NCBI GenBank assembly: GCA_965203215.1
Contig: CBDBBY010000001.1
Location: forward strand, 3,224,001 to 3,288,000
DNA: 64,000 bases
DNA from: CBDBBY01 sp965203215
GTDB taxonomy: Bacteria; Pseudomonadota; Alphaproteobacteria; Rhodobacterales; Rhodobacteraceae
Reading direction: 5' to 3'
In this document: piece after piece, positions 27,810-37,150 of the stretch
How the letters are laid out: each line of letters opens with the position of its first letter
Position numbering within the stretch: the stretch's first letter is position 1
The notes under the pieces: generated by a model
Database searches by the model: none
Seen by the model: the letters and a program-made list of their open reading frames with translations, nothing else
Told to the model about the DNA's origin: nothing
Made by a program: the position numbers and the translations under genes

Positions 27810-30800
27810 GACTCCTGCCCCAAAGCGGCGGCCAGCCGCGTAAAGGCTGCACCCCAGCCCGAGGGATCCCGGAACCGGACGACCTCGAAACCAAGGTCTT
27901 CAATCGCTGGAAGGGCCGCGTGATCGGCCTCGTCGAGAACCGCCGCGACGTAATGCCGCCGCCAGACGCAGCGCAGGGATCGGCCGTCCGCCGCGAGGGG
28001 CTTCGGGTCCGGTTCGGGGATGCCGCGCCGCAGTGCCTCGGCGCTCCACAGCTCATCCCGCGACTCGTTCGCAGCGGCGCGTCCAGGCGTCGACGACTGC
28101 CCGCGGACGCGCTCAGCCGTGCGCGCCCTTGCGAGGCGCAGAAGCAGGGTGCGGGCGCCTTCGTCGCGGCGATCGATCAATTCGTGATCAGGCTGGTTGT
28201 AGTACGACATCAGGCAGCGATAGCAGGCCGCAACGCAGTCCGCCATCGGCTGGTCCAATAGGTCCTCCGCCGAATCGGGCAGAGAACCGTCCTTGACGTC
28301 GAGATGGATGATCCGCAGCGCTTCCCGCGCCACGTTGGCCAAACCCTCCTTCTGTCTCACGAGTCGCGTGAGAACGCCGGCGCCGCCTTCGGTGGCCTCG
28401 TAGAGCAGAAAGCCGTTGCGCACATCGCGCGTGGGCATCGGCTCGGCGAGGATTTCGCCCTCCTCGAGCTGGTACGCCGACTCGATGCCGCGCAGGATCG
28501 CATGCTGAACGGTGACCTGCGCAACAGGGGAAAGAGTGTCGACGGGACGAAAGAGGAGCGCATTCTTGTGGTCCTGAACGCTGGGGACGACCCACTGCAG
28601 GGGCGAGGACGCGGGATCAAGGGCGCGCTCGTCCGCGTCGTCGTCTTCGCTTCGGGCCCAGTAGCCGGACACAGGATCGATGCGGAAGCCGTGAACCGCC
28701 TTGTTGGCTCTGCGGCGCGGCCCTTTGTTTAGGCGCGTGATCGTTGCCCCGGCGCCGTATGCCATTCGCACGATCTCGCCCTCCCCGTCGAAGGCCGATC
28801 CGTGCAGCACATCGATTTCCCGGTCGCGGATTGCCCACTCGAACGTCGTCTGCAGTTCAAAGCCCTGACGCTGGCGCTCTTCGTCGTTGGCCGTGATCTG
28901 CTCGGTCGGCTGCGTGGCGACGTTCTCGATCCGATACGTGTTGCACACGACTTCGGCGTCGCCGAGCGACGTCCCGCAGGCGTGGCACATCGAGAGATCG
29001 TCGTCGAAGTGCCCTGCGCCGCAGGTCGAGCAGATTCGCACGGCGTTGGTGGTCAGCTGCGCGTCGGGAGCCGCCGCCCCTTGGTAACCGGGCGAGAGCA
29101 GGACGCGCACAACCCGGTATGCGCGACCCTCGTGATAGACGAGGCTGCGAGGGCCGAACTCGGACAGCGCAAGGAACCGCGGTCGCTGGAAATAAGTCGG
29201 CCGCCCTCGGCCGTTCCCGCCCGCCGGGATGTATGCGAGGAGCGGCAGCCTTGGGAAGTTGTACCCCGGAAGGAAGCCCTCTGTGGCAAGGTAGCGGTAC
29301 GTGTAGAAGTCGCCGGAGTGCGTATCCGATCCGCGCTGGAGCAGGTGTCGCTGCTCCAGCGCCTGCGCGTGCCGCGTCTGCGCCGCCCTTTTGTCGCGCA
29401 AAGCCGCCGAGTAGTCGTCGATGGTTTTCCGCGCCGAATCCCGCTGCCTCTCGGCGGCGGCAAGGAGGTCGCGCCATCGATTGAACGCCATGTCGAAGCG
29501 CTTGGGCGCCGCGTCTACGATGGCATCGGCAAAGGCGTCCCGTCCCGCGTACCAAGGCGCCAGTTCGGGTGTGAGCTCGTCTTCGACCAAGTCGAGGACG
29601 CGCCGGATCCGCTCGCGGGCGCCATCGGCTACGCTGGGCGCTTTCAGTACCGCCTCGATCTCCGGGCCAAGGGGACGTCCGGCGTCGTCGAGAACGAGCA
29701 AATTCGCGATGCAAGGGTCGAGCGAATGGTCGACGCATGAGAGCCAGACCGCATGGAGATGGCTGGTGATCAGGTCCCGGTTCGTAAGCTCCAGGATTGG
29801 CGCTCTCACTTCGCCGTGAACCATCGCCTTGGGGTCGCGGAAGAAGTGCTGGTCGTGAGGGCTCTGGGAAGATGCGTAGGTAATGACAAGGGCGGCCTGT
29901 CCGCTGCGACCCGCCCGGCCTCCCCGCTGCGCGTAATTCGCCGGCGTAGGCGGAACGTTGCGCATGTGGACCGCGTTCAGCGCCGCGATGTCGACGCCGA
30001 GCTCCATCGTCGGGGAACAAAAGAGAACCGGAAGGAACCGATTGGCCTCGCCGGCCTCGCGGAGCCGCTGCTCGTACGCCTCTGTCGCAAGCTCGCCGCG
30101 TTCCCGCTCGCCGAAGCGGAAGCGCTTTTCCCGGATCTCGCGGTTTTCGGGATGAACCTGGGCGGTGTGCTCGCGCGCTTCGAACCCGAAAAGCGGATGC
30201 ATCGGGGAACGAAGCATCTTGGCGAGATTCTCGTAAAGGTCGCGGAAGAAGGCGTTCCGCTTGGAACCGTCGCGGGCGGTTTCGCCGCCCAAACGGAATT
30301 CGACGCACGCGTCGTTGACGCGCCAGCCCGGCTGGCCGAACGGTGTTCTCTCCTCGGACACGAGTCCGTGCGTCGCCGCAGCGCGGAGAAGATCATTGAC
30401 AAGTTGATCGAAGTCCTTCGGTTTCAGGTCGTGGACCGCCGTGCTGCCGCCCCACAGCTCTTTGGAGCGCAGGGCCCGGCCGAGACCGCTGCGCGCGCCG
30501 CCGCGCACGATCAGATGCCTGTCGCTCAGCGTGCTCGCCTTGCGGGCGGGCGCGCTGACCATCAGCCAGCGCGCTCCCTTGGGATTCTCGTCAATGCTGA
30601 ATCCCCAAGGCGGACGAAGTCGGCTGCGCGACTTCGCGACCAACTGCTCAAGAAAGGCGGCGTCAAGCACTTGGCTGCTTACCGCCATCCCTTGACGCAT
30701 GTGGTCGAGCAGCTTGCGATAGACCGCGGAACGGGAGGCACGGCTCGCCTGCTTCAGCAGCGGGTGCGAGTCGGCGAACAGCTCCTCGTCCGTGGCGAGG

Positions 30801-33157
30801 TCTTCAAGTCCAAGGTATGCCGCCTCGACCATTCCGAGCTGCTCAAGGTTCGGGTTCGTGTACCGCCAGCCGCGACGCTGATCGAACCAGATGCGATAAG
30901 CGAGCGTCTGTCGAAGCGAGCCCTCCGCCTCCTGCAGGTTGAATCCGCGCAGCGAGGGCTCGAGCAGCCATTCGGCACGGATCAGCTTGTCCGGCCGGTC
31001 GAAGCCGAGCGCTCGCTGCTGGGCTATGCCCAAGGCGTCGCTGCGGATCCCGCTCGAGCCGGCATCCTGCAGTGCGCCGAGAAAGCCCGCGCGGACGAGG
31101 CTAACGAAGATGAAGTCGTTGAAATGGCCGGTCTGGAGCGCGGCGTCCTGACGATTGTCGGTGAAACCGAGAAGCTTCCGCGTGTATTGGCCCAACCCGG
31201 ATTCGGCGCCATGCATCCAGCGCAGAACGCTGCCGACCAGCACGGTGGTCGCAGAGGTGCGGCCTTCGGCCGAGAGCGAGGCGAGGCGCGTGCGATCGCG
31301 CGCGGGGCCTACCTGCGTGTTGCCGCAGCAAAGGCAAAAACGGAACTTGCCCGGAAGGAACCAAACATTCGTTCCCGAACCGACGCGCCCGTCGGGCGCG
31401 ATCAGGAAACGCCGGGCACGGGAGTCGCGGTAATACGGCTTTAGCCGCGGGCTGCCGTCGGCGGCAAATTCGATCCAAGTTTCGGGATAGTCGTTGTAGT
31501 TGTCGGCGAACGTGAAGGCGGGATCTTCGGGCGGATGCGGCGTAAGGAACCCGAATTCCCCTTCCGGATGCGCCTCGTGCGCTTCCCCGCCGACCTGGTC
31601 CCGCTTGGATGGCGGCGCGTCGTCAATGTCGCGCGCGAGGAATGCCAACCCCTCTTCCTGCTGAACCAGCCGCACCGGATGATACTCATGGCCGCACTCG
31701 CGACAGAAATGCACGGAGTAAAGGCGCTTTTCGGGGTGTCCGGGTAGAAACTGCTGACCTTCAACCGTCACCGAGCGCGCGCCGGAGGGTTCGATCGTCG
31801 CGTAGCCGTGCCCGGCGCCGGAGATGAACTGGTGAAGCTTGAAAGCGAAAAAGCTATTGGCGTTAGCGCCTTCCTTCCCGGTCCGTTCCCGCTCAGGGAC
31901 GCACGACACGAGAAGAAGTTTCTTCAGCGCCTTGCGGCAGTCGTCACGAGAGCGCCCGGAATTCTCCGACAGGTCCTCCACCGCATCGGATACGGTCATC
32001 GGCTTCGCCCGGACCCAGCACTGATCGGCTTCGGAGAACGTGATGCCGAGGCGCGTCTCCACCCAAATCGCCAGCGGGTGCTCCCGGAGAGCTGCGTCGG
32101 AAAGTTGCCGCGGCACGTCGTCATCAATGGCAGCGCCGAGGCGGTGCCTTACCGAATCCGCCGTGGCGCTGGAATCAGTGATGCGTTGGAGCGTCTCGGC
32201 GACAACGTTGCTTTCGCCGATCGGGGTTCCGAAGAGCTTCGAAGCGACGCCTGCGACCACGCGTCGCTTGTCCTCGTGCGATCCCTCGCTCGCCATCGTG
32301 GCCGAGGTTCCGATGCACAATAGCTTTTCGGGCTGGAGCCGCTCACGAACGCGGCGCACCAGCAGCGCCACATCCGCGCCTTGGCGCCCGCGGTAAGTGT
32401 GGAGCTCGTCCAGAACCAGGAATCGAAGGTTTGCGCAGTTGCCGATGACGCGGCGGTCGATCTCATCCTGCCGCGTCATGAGGAGCTCGAGCATCATGAA
32501 GTTGGTGAGAAGAATGTCCGGGGGGTCATCCGCGATCCGTCTCCGCTCGTCCCGACCTTCCTGCCCAGTGTAGCGGGCGAACGTGATCCGATGGTCTCCC
32601 GGCGCTTGGTCGATGAACTTGCCGAGCTCCTCCATCTGGGAGTTGGCGAGCGCGTTCATGGGGTAGACAATGATGGCACTCGTGCGCCGTCCAGCATTCG
32701 TTCGTCGCAGTTTTAGTACGCGGTCGACGATGGGGATGAAGAAGCAGAGCGATTTCCCAGATCCGGTGCCGGTTGTCACAACGAAGCTCTCGCCCTCTTC
32801 GGCGAGCGCGATGGCCTGCTCCTGATGCTTGTAGAGGGGCAGCGGCTGGCCGTTCGCGCGGAAGATCTCGGCGCAGCCAGGGTGGAGCACGCCATCCGCC
32901 GCCAAAGCGCCGACATCTATCGAACGCTTGTAGCTCGGGTTGATCTGGATAAGCGGCTCGGGCCAGTAGCGATCCGCGGCGTAGGTGGCCTCAACCTGCT
33001 CGCGGATGTCCGGAGCGCGGATGAAAGTGAAGGATGTCGCAAATCGCTTGTATACGTCGACGACGCTGTCGCGGAGATCGAATACATCAAGCTCCGGCCC
33101 GTCGCCTGCCCCTCCGCTGGCCGAATCCGGCAAGCTTCCCTGCATCATCGCTCGCAC
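27806..33157 (-). CDS. Giant DEAD-box helicase with DUF1998 domain (DrmA/DrmB-like fusion)
   Basis: The protein has 1783 residues. The helicase core shows Walker A TTGTGSGKSLCF (128-139), VLDELHTYRG, GTSATMAS and QRGGRAGRSGQ. Metal-binding clusters follow or interrupt it: CRECGHEYHP, CLCCGNTQ, CSTCGAGH..CHACG. The C-terminal DUF1998 region carries YEATEGGAGV and the final cluster CVAACYRCLMSY. DISARM normally splits these functions between DrmA (helicase) and DrmB (DUF1998); here they are in one chain, as in MrfA and DruE. It is the first gene of the six-gene operon. The start is GTG 33157; ATG at 33148 or 33145 is equally possible. It is unlike the neighbouring DruE in length and in sequence around its motifs, so it is not a local duplicate. 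Confidence 0.85.
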   Translation of the reverse strand: MRAMMQGSLPDSASGGAGDGPELDVFDLRDSVVDVYKRFATSFTFIRAPDIREQVEATYAADRYWPEPLIQINPSYKRSIDVGALAADGVLHPGCAEIFRANGQPLPLYKHQEQAIALAEEGESFVVTTGTGSGKSLCFFIPIVDRVLKLRRTNAGRRTSAIIVYPMNALANSQMEELGKFIDQAPGDHRITFARYTGQEGRDERRRIADDPPDILLTNFMMLELLMTRQDEIDRRVIGNCANLRFLVLDELHTYRGRQGADVALLVRRVRERLQPEKLLCIGTSATMASEGSHEDKRRVVAGVASKLFGTPIGESNVVAETLQRITDSSATADSVRHRLGAAIDDDVPRQLSDAALREHPLAIWVETRLGITFSEADQCWVRAKPMTVSDAVEDLSENSGRSRDDCRKALKKLLLVSCVPERERTGKEGANANSFFAFKLHQFISGAGHGYATIEPSGARSVTVEGQQFLPGHPEKRLYSVHFCRECGHEYHPVRLVQQEEGLAFLARDIDDAPPSKRDQVGGEAHEAHPEGEFGFLTPHPPEDPAFTFADNYNDYPETWIEFAADGSPRLKPYYRDSRARRFLIAPDGRVGSGTNVWFLPGKFRFCLCCGNTQVGPARDRTRLASLSAEGRTSATTVLVGSVLRWMHGAESGLGQYTRKLLGFTDNRQDAALQTGHFNDFIFVSLVRAGFLGALQDAGSSGIRSDALGIAQQRALGFDRPDKLIRAEWLLEPSLRGFNLQEAEGSLRQTLAYRIWFDQRRGWRYTNPNLEQLGMVEAAYLGLEDLATDEELFADSHPLLKQASRASRSAVYRKLLDHMRQGMAVSSQVLDAAFLEQLVAKSRSRLRPPWGFSIDENPKGARWLMVSAPARKASTLSDRHLIVRGGARSGLGRALRSKELWGGSTAVHDLKPKDFDQLVNDLLRAAATHGLVSEERTPFGQPGWRVNDACVEFRLGGETARDGSKRNAFFRDLYENLAKMLRSPMHPLFGFEAREHTAQVHPENREIREKRFRFGERERGELATEAYEQRLREAGEANRFLPVLFCSPTMELGVDIAALNAVHMRNVPPTPANYAQRGGRAGRSGQAALVITYASSQSPHDQHFFRDPKAMVHGEVRAPILELTNRDLITSHLHAVWLSCVDHSLDPCIANLLVLDDAGRPLGPEIEAVLKAPSVADGARERIRRVLDLVEDELTPELAPWYAGRDAFADAIVDAAPKRFDMAFNRWRDLLAAAERQRDSARKTIDDYSAALRDKRAAQTRHAQALEQRHLLQRGSDTHSGDFYTYRYLATEGFLPGYNFPRLPLLAYIPAGGNGRGRPTYFQRPRFLALSEFGPRSLVYHEGRAYRVVRVLLSPGYQGAAAPDAQLTTNAVRICSTCGAGHFDDDLSMCHACGTSLGDAEVVCNTYRIENVATQPTEQITANDEERQRQGFELQTTFEWAIRDREIDVLHGSAFDGEGEIVRMAYGAGATITRLNKGPRRRANKAVHGFRIDPVSGYWARSEDDDADERALDPASSPLQWVVPSVQDHKNALLFRPVDTLSPVAQVTVQHAILRGIESAYQLEEGEILAEPMPTRDVRNGFLLYEATEGGAGVLTRLVRQKEGLANVAREALRIIHLDVKDGSLPDSAEDLLDQPMADCVAACYRCLMSYYNQPDHELIDRRDEGARTLLLRLARARTAERVRGQSSTPGRAAANESRDELWSAEALRRGIPEPDPKPLAADGRSLRCVWRRHYVAAVLDEADHAALPAIEDLGFEVVRFRDPSGWGAAFTRLAAALGQES

Positions 33158-33578
33158 CGCCTCTCCCGTGAATCCGCCGGATTGGAAATTCGTTGAAGAT
33201 AGGCCGCGAACATTCGCCGCCGACCTATGAACGATTCATTCAACGGGGAACCAGATTACGGCATGAACTGCCCCGTGTTTGCCGGATAGCATTTTGTTCA
33301 ACAGTCGCGCGGCTTTTTCAAGGCCGTGCGAGGTTGCATTGTTGCCAATGGAACGCGTTTTCCACTTCGTCCCACGGCTGTCAATAGCCATCCAAAACTG
33401 ACCTCCCGGCGGGGAGTGGCTTATTTTGGGCGGACAGGAGGCCGTACGAGTCGTTTTGCAGCGGGGAAGGCCCGCGGGTCTTCGGAGTCGGATCGCCAGC
33501 TGCTGTTGCGCCATCCCGCGCAGCTTGCATAGTCAAGCATGTAATTCGCAAATCTTACTGCGGTGCTGCGCAATCGAC
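33158..33578. other. Promoter-proximal intergenic region of the helicase operon
   Basis: These 421 bases separate the helicase operon from the oxidoreductase gene. The promoter of the six-gene operon must lie here or be read through from upstream. A short minus-strand frame ending at 33236 (DSRGTKWKTRSIGNNATSHG) looks somewhat protein-like but has no recognisable family and no clear start. I could not identify a promoter. Confidence 0.3.
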
Positions 33579-34643
33579 TTAACTGAAATCCAACGGCGTC
33601 GCCTGTTCGCGCATGGATTTGAAGCAAGCCTCCACCAACGCCATAGTCTCGTAAGCATCCTCTACCGAAGCATAGAGTGAGGCGTCCTCTCCTGCATCGA
33701 AGCGCTGCACGTTTCGCATGGTTCCCATGAAAGCGTCGATGAACCAGCTTCCCTCCAGAGGAATTTGCTCCCATTCGCCATTGTTCGGGCAATGCCACAA
33801 TTCGTCGGGCTCTCCGTTGGGATAATCGAAGATCACGCCCAATTTCACCATGATCGCTCCCTCGGTGCCTTCGATGCGGAACCAAGCGGATTGGAATTTC
33901 CTGCCCCCTCGGTGGTTATGGTTTATCGACATGAGCACTCGCCGCGCATCTCCGTAGTCGAGCACTGCCGTCGTGCGGGTCTGGGCGAATTCCGGAGCTC
34001 TCGGATCCCGGATGCTGCGCGCGAACACGCCGACCGGGTTTCCTGCAAGCGCCCTGATCGTATCGAGATAATGAATCGAGTGCACAGCGATTTCGACCCT
34101 CTCCATCGGAATGAGGAACGGGAACAGATGCCACGGCGTGTAAACGTTCAGATGCACTTCGATTTCCAAAAGATCGCCGACCCGCCCGGATTCAATCATG
34201 CTCTTTGCGGCCATCATCATCGGCGAAAATCGCAACTGGAAATTTATCGCCGCTTTGAGTTTCTTCTCCCGGCATATTTTCAGGATGCTTCGGGCTTGCG
34301 TCTGATCCTCGCCCATGGGTTTTTGGATCAACACGGCTGCCTCGTCCGGCAATCCGGGCAGCACGCCAGTGATCGCGGATGGCGGAACCGCAATATCGTA
34401 AACGACGTCGGTTCCGCATTCACCCGCAGCTGCGGCTGCATCGGGATGGATTTTCGGAATGGACCAATCCGAAGCAAGGCTCTTGGATCTGTCTGGATCG
34501 ATGTCGGTCACGCCGCATACGGGGATTTCAGCTCTGCGATAGGCGGGAAGATGCGCGTCGCGGACGATTCCTCCGGCACCGATGATCACAACGGGTTTCG
34601 GCTTTGTCGGCGAAGGCCACGTCTGCCGCAATTCACTTGCCAT
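33579..34643 (-). CDS. Gfo/Idh/MocA family NAD(P)-dependent oxidoreductase
   Basis: The protein has about 354 residues. The N-terminal Rossmann fold has VVIIGAGGIVRDAHLPAY with the GxGG dinucleotide-binding loop (about residues 19-36). The family's usual EKP loop reads QKP (IQKPMGED), and VHSIHYLDTIRA carries the conserved active-site His region. These enzymes oxidise sugars, inositols or related cyclic substrates. ATG 34643 overlaps the end of the MaoC-like gene by 11 nt and has an internal GGAG ribosome-binding site, so the two are translationally coupled. That pairing suggests a shared catabolic pathway, perhaps of an acyl or sugar-acid substrate. The exact substrate cannot be read from sequence. 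Confidence 0.86.
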   Translation of the reverse strand: MASELRQTWPSPTKPKPVVIIGAGGIVRDAHLPAYRRAEIPVCGVTDIDPDRSKSLASDWSIPKIHPDAAAAAGECGTDVVYDIAVPPSAITGVLPGLPDEAAVLIQKPMGEDQTQARSILKICREKKLKAAINFQLRFSPMMMAAKSMIESGRVGDLLEIEVHLNVYTPWHLFPFLIPMERVEIAVHSIHYLDTIRALAGNPVGVFARSIRDPRAPEFAQTRTTAVLDYGDARRVLMSINHNHRGGRKFQSAWFRIEGTEGAIMVKLGVIFDYPNGEPDELWHCPNNGEWEQIPLEGSWFIDAFMGTMRNVQRFDAGEDASLYASVEDAYETMALVEACFKSMREQATPLDFS

Positions 34644-35091
34644 TCTGCATCTCCTTTCTTTCGACAAGCAGGACATGTTCGCAATACATCACGGTCTTGC
34701 CGTTCTGGTTTTTCGTTTCGGTGATTTCTACCACTCTCCCGAATTTCGGGCGCTTCGGGTCGTCGGATTTGCTGCCGACTGTGACGGTGGTCTTTATAGT
34801 GTCGCCCGCATGTACCGGGTTCGGAAACCTGAGCCGCTCGTAGCCGTAAGTGAATGCGCGGGGGTTGATCTGCGTGGCCGTCAAGCCGACGCCGATTGCG
34901 AACGTCATGGTGCCGTGCGCGATGGGCTTCTTGAATGGCTGGGTTGCGCAGAATTCCTTATCGATGTGATGAGGATAATAGTCTCCGGAATGCCCGGCAT
35001 GGATGACGATATCCGTTTCCGTGATCGTCCGGCCGAGGCTCTGGCGTTTTTCGCCAACCACATAGTCTTCAAAATACTCTTCTTTCTCCAT
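34633..35091 (-). CDS. MaoC-like (R)-hydratase
   Basis: The protein has about 152 residues with a hot-dog fold of the MaoC family. The hydratase motif is visible: SGDYYPHHIDKEF (D37, H41/H42) followed by KPIAHGTMTF (about 55-64). Such proteins hydrate enoyl-CoA or dehydrate hydroxyacyl-CoA thioesters. ATG 35091 is chosen because the domain begins immediately after it; the frame stays open upstream to 35172, but the extra residues look non-conserved. It is the first gene of a two-gene unit with the Gfo/Idh/MocA oxidoreductase. Confidence 0.84.
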   Translation of the reverse strand: MEKEEYFEDYVVGEKRQSLGRTITETDIVIHAGHSGDYYPHHIDKEFCATQPFKKPIAHGTMTFAIGVGLTATQINPRAFTYGYERLRFPNPVHAGDTIKTTVTVGSKSDDPKRPKFGRVVEITETKNQNGKTVMYCEHVLLVERKEMQNGK

Positions 35092-35441
35092 CGCGATACT
35101 TCCGATCATTTGTTGGTTCGCGGGTTCTTGAATACGCCTGAAAACGAAAAGGGACATGCAACCTGACGTCAAGCGACTTTTCGGGGTTCAGTGGGGTTCC
35201 TTTTGGTCCTTCTTCGGGGTCGAAGGATTGTCCGGTTTCGATCACTTTGCAGACGGCGTTAAGGGTACGGTCCGCTACGCTACGCAAGTCGACGGACAAT
35301 CTTGTGCACGACGCAGTCGCCTTCGAGCCGCGCCTTGAACTCCACACGCTTCGAACTGCAATGCACCCCGGTCACGGCGTTATCCATTCTTGTTCTGCTG
35401 ATAGTTGATTCGCGAACCGATGGACTGGTCATGACTAAACT
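35092..35441. other. Intergenic region, possible element remnant
   Basis: There is no intact gene. A minus-strand frame here (for example TLNAVCKVIETGQSFDPEE at about 35200-35270) has the flavour of a transposase C-terminus, but I cannot assign a family. An inverted repeat GATTGTCCG/CGGACAATC occurs at about 35227-35235 and 35292-35300. With IS21 and ISAs1 fragments just to the right, this is most likely part of an IS graveyard. Confidence 0.3.
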
Positions 35442-35573
35442 TCATTGAAAATATTTGCAGAACTTCCGTATCGTCACCCGGGACATGCCCAAATCCCGGC
35501 TGATCCCCCTGATCGAACGGCCATCACGATAATGGGCCCGCCGAATCTCCCCGATCCTGTCCACTCCAAGCAT
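35442..35573 (-). pseudogene. IS21-family IstA N-terminal fragment
   Basis: This is a 43-codon frame (ATG 35573, stop 35442). It encodes the start of an IS21 IstA transposase: IGEIRRAHYRDGRSIRGISR, then DLGMSRVTIRKFCKYF, the N-terminal helix-turn-helix that binds the element's ends. Full IstA is several hundred residues long, so everything after the first helix-turn-helix, including the DDE catalytic domain, is gone and no istB is nearby. Confidence 0.72.
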
Positions 35574-35632
35574 CCTCCGCCTCGCTCTCCCGAATCAACG
35601 AAAGAGCAGTTGTACGCATCATCGAAAGAGGG

Positions 35633-35939
35633 TCAGCCTTGAAATCCGGTCATGCGCCCAAATGGGACGTAGTTGCATGCCGATTCACACGGGACCGGAT
35701 CCGGCATACGGAACAGCCGCGAGAACGCGTCGTGGCTGAGGCGGGCCGTGCTCCAGACGCATGAATCGGCGCAGAAACTCCTCGTTGTTCTTCGCGCAGT
35801 CCGCCATGTCGACGCAGGTCTGCCCGACGCACAGGCTCGAAAACACTGAGATCATCAGCATTTCGTGAAAGTCGTGGCGCGTCGCGTTGCTCTTGCGCGG
35901 ATCCTCAACCCCATTGAATATTTGACGTAATTTGTCCAT
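35633..35939 (-). pseudogene. ISAs1-family transposase N-terminal fragment, frameshifted
   Basis: The frame starting at 35939 reads IFNGVEDPRKSNATRHDFHE..FLRRFMRLEHGPP, the N-terminal domain of ISAs1 (H-repeat-like) transposases. The expected continuation SHDAFSRLFRMPDP is present in another frame at about 35690-35740 and runs to a stop at 35633. A single frameshift at about 35750 therefore broke it, and the catalytic DDE domain is missing. It adjoins the IS21 fragment. Confidence 0.75.
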
Positions 35940-36156
35940 TGCCTGCCTCTTCGATCTGCCCGGTGCGGCTGTTGCCGTCTCTTTCCGAGAATAGCATCAA
36001 GCAAAGGAAGATCAAATGCGATAGCGGAGGTCCTTCGGGGCCGCATTTTTTCCAGACTCAAATCGGTCATTGAAATTTCACAAGAAAATTCCGGTGCTTG
36101 ACAATAAATGTTATATGTTATGTAACTGCGAATCAGAAGAAGTAAGGAAACAAGAC

Positions 36157-36519
36157 ATGAGTGGAAAGATCATAAGGCTGACTCCAGCGGCGCTAGCGAT
36201 GTCCGAGAAGCTGGCGCTGACAGAAGCCGCGTCAATCGCGCGGATGACGGGCGTCGAAGTTGTGAAAGAGAAGAATTTTGCGGCCCTTGCCGGTGCAAGG
36301 CACTCGCAAACGTTCGTCGATCTTTGCGCTGCGCTATTCGGCGAGCCTTGGTCAATAAAGGCGATGCAGGACGCTGGCATGACAATGCGCGAAATCATCA
36401 ATGTGAAAGCGCGATGGATGCTGACGGCCGAAACGCCGGGCTCGATCATTTCTAGGACTGGATTGTTCGATCCAATTTTCAATCAGCCAAAAGAAAGAAA
36501 AGGCGATGAAAAAGAGTGA
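36157..36519 (+). CDS. Hypothetical protein (120 residues)
   Basis: ATG 36157 is preceded by an AAGGAAAC element. The frame is open for 87 nt upstream, but that part is AT-rich and lacks protein character. The product is a soluble helical protein (AALAMSEKLALTEAASIARM, WSIKAMQDAGMTMREIINVK) with a charged C-terminus KERKGDEKE. I do not recognise the family. The next gene begins 76 nt after its stop, so the two may form an operon. Confidence 0.6.
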   Translation: MSGKIIRLTPAALAMSEKLALTEAASIARMTGVEVVKEKNFAALAGARHSQTFVDLCAALFGEPWSIKAMQDAGMTMREIINVKARWMLTAETPGSIISRTGLFDPIFNQPKERKGDEKE

Positions 36520-36595
36520 TGAGTTGGAGTTGCGCATTCTCGGTCCATCGCAACAAAGGTACATGTCGCGATGGACCCGAGGAAGGGGCAAAACC

Positions 36596-37150
36596 ATGAA
36601 GAATTTTCTGATAACGGCCGCCATTGCGCTTGCGACTTCAACCTGCGCGGCGGACGCTTGGAGCGCGTGGGATTGGACCGACCGGATGACCGGCGAACTG
36701 GAGGTTCGGGGCGCGAAGTCCGCCGTTACCCGCCCGGACGGTTACGTGCCTTCCCGCTACGAGGATATCGGCGGGCAGCTAACGATACCCTGCGACGGCC
36801 ACGCGGGGTTTCGCTTTGTCGACCCCGAAGGGTATGTGGGGCCGCTGCTGCTTTGGAGCGACGAGCACGATATCGACGTGTTCGAAATCCGCGTCCGTTT
36901 CGACGGCGAGGACGTCACGCCGCTGACCGTTTACACCTATGGCCGGAGATCCGCATATTTCCTGATTGATCCGAACGACAACGCGGTCGGGCTGCTGTCT
37001 TTGGCGGAAGGCCGCAGCCGGGTGCTGATCGAAGTTCCGGCAACCGACGACCTTGGACATTTCGATTTTTATTTCGATTTCGATTTGGCCGGAGCGCACG
37101 ACGCCCACCGGGAGGCTTGCGAAGGAATCCCTGCAACATCACGATCATGA
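36596..37150 (+). CDS. Hypothetical secreted protein
   Basis: The protein has about 184 residues from ATG 36596. The N-terminus MKNFLITAAIALATSTCAADAW is a typical Sec signal peptide with likely cleavage after CAA or ADA, which fixes this start over an in-frame ATG at 36506. The mature part is beta-rich and acidic (HFDFYFDFDLAGAHD near the C-terminus), as in small periplasmic or extracellular beta-sandwich proteins. The family is not recognised. Confidence 0.62.
   Translation: MKNFLITAAIALATSTCAADAWSAWDWTDRMTGELEVRGAKSAVTRPDGYVPSRYEDIGGQLTIPCDGHAGFRFVDPEGYVGPLLLWSDEHDIDVFEIRVRFDGEDVTPLTVYTYGRRSAYFLIDPNDNAVGLLSLAEGRSRVLIEVPATDDLGHFDFYFDFDLAGAHDAHREACEGIPATSRS

Noticed and set aside
28857..31444. 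Long open frames opposite or overlapping the giant helicase (for example 29753-31444 plus, 28857-30308 minus)
   Set aside because: They lie over a gene with complete helicase motifs and arise from the high GC content. They show no motif of their own.
18095..33157. Complete DISARM or BREX system
   Set aside because: No PLD-type DrmC, no separate DrmA and DrmB genes, and no PglZ or BrxC were found. Only the helicase/methylase architecture is DISARM-like.
35227..35300. Inverted repeat GATTGTCCG/CGGACAATC as an attachment site or attC-like site
   Set aside because: The arms are only 9 bp with no core motif or integrase nearby.
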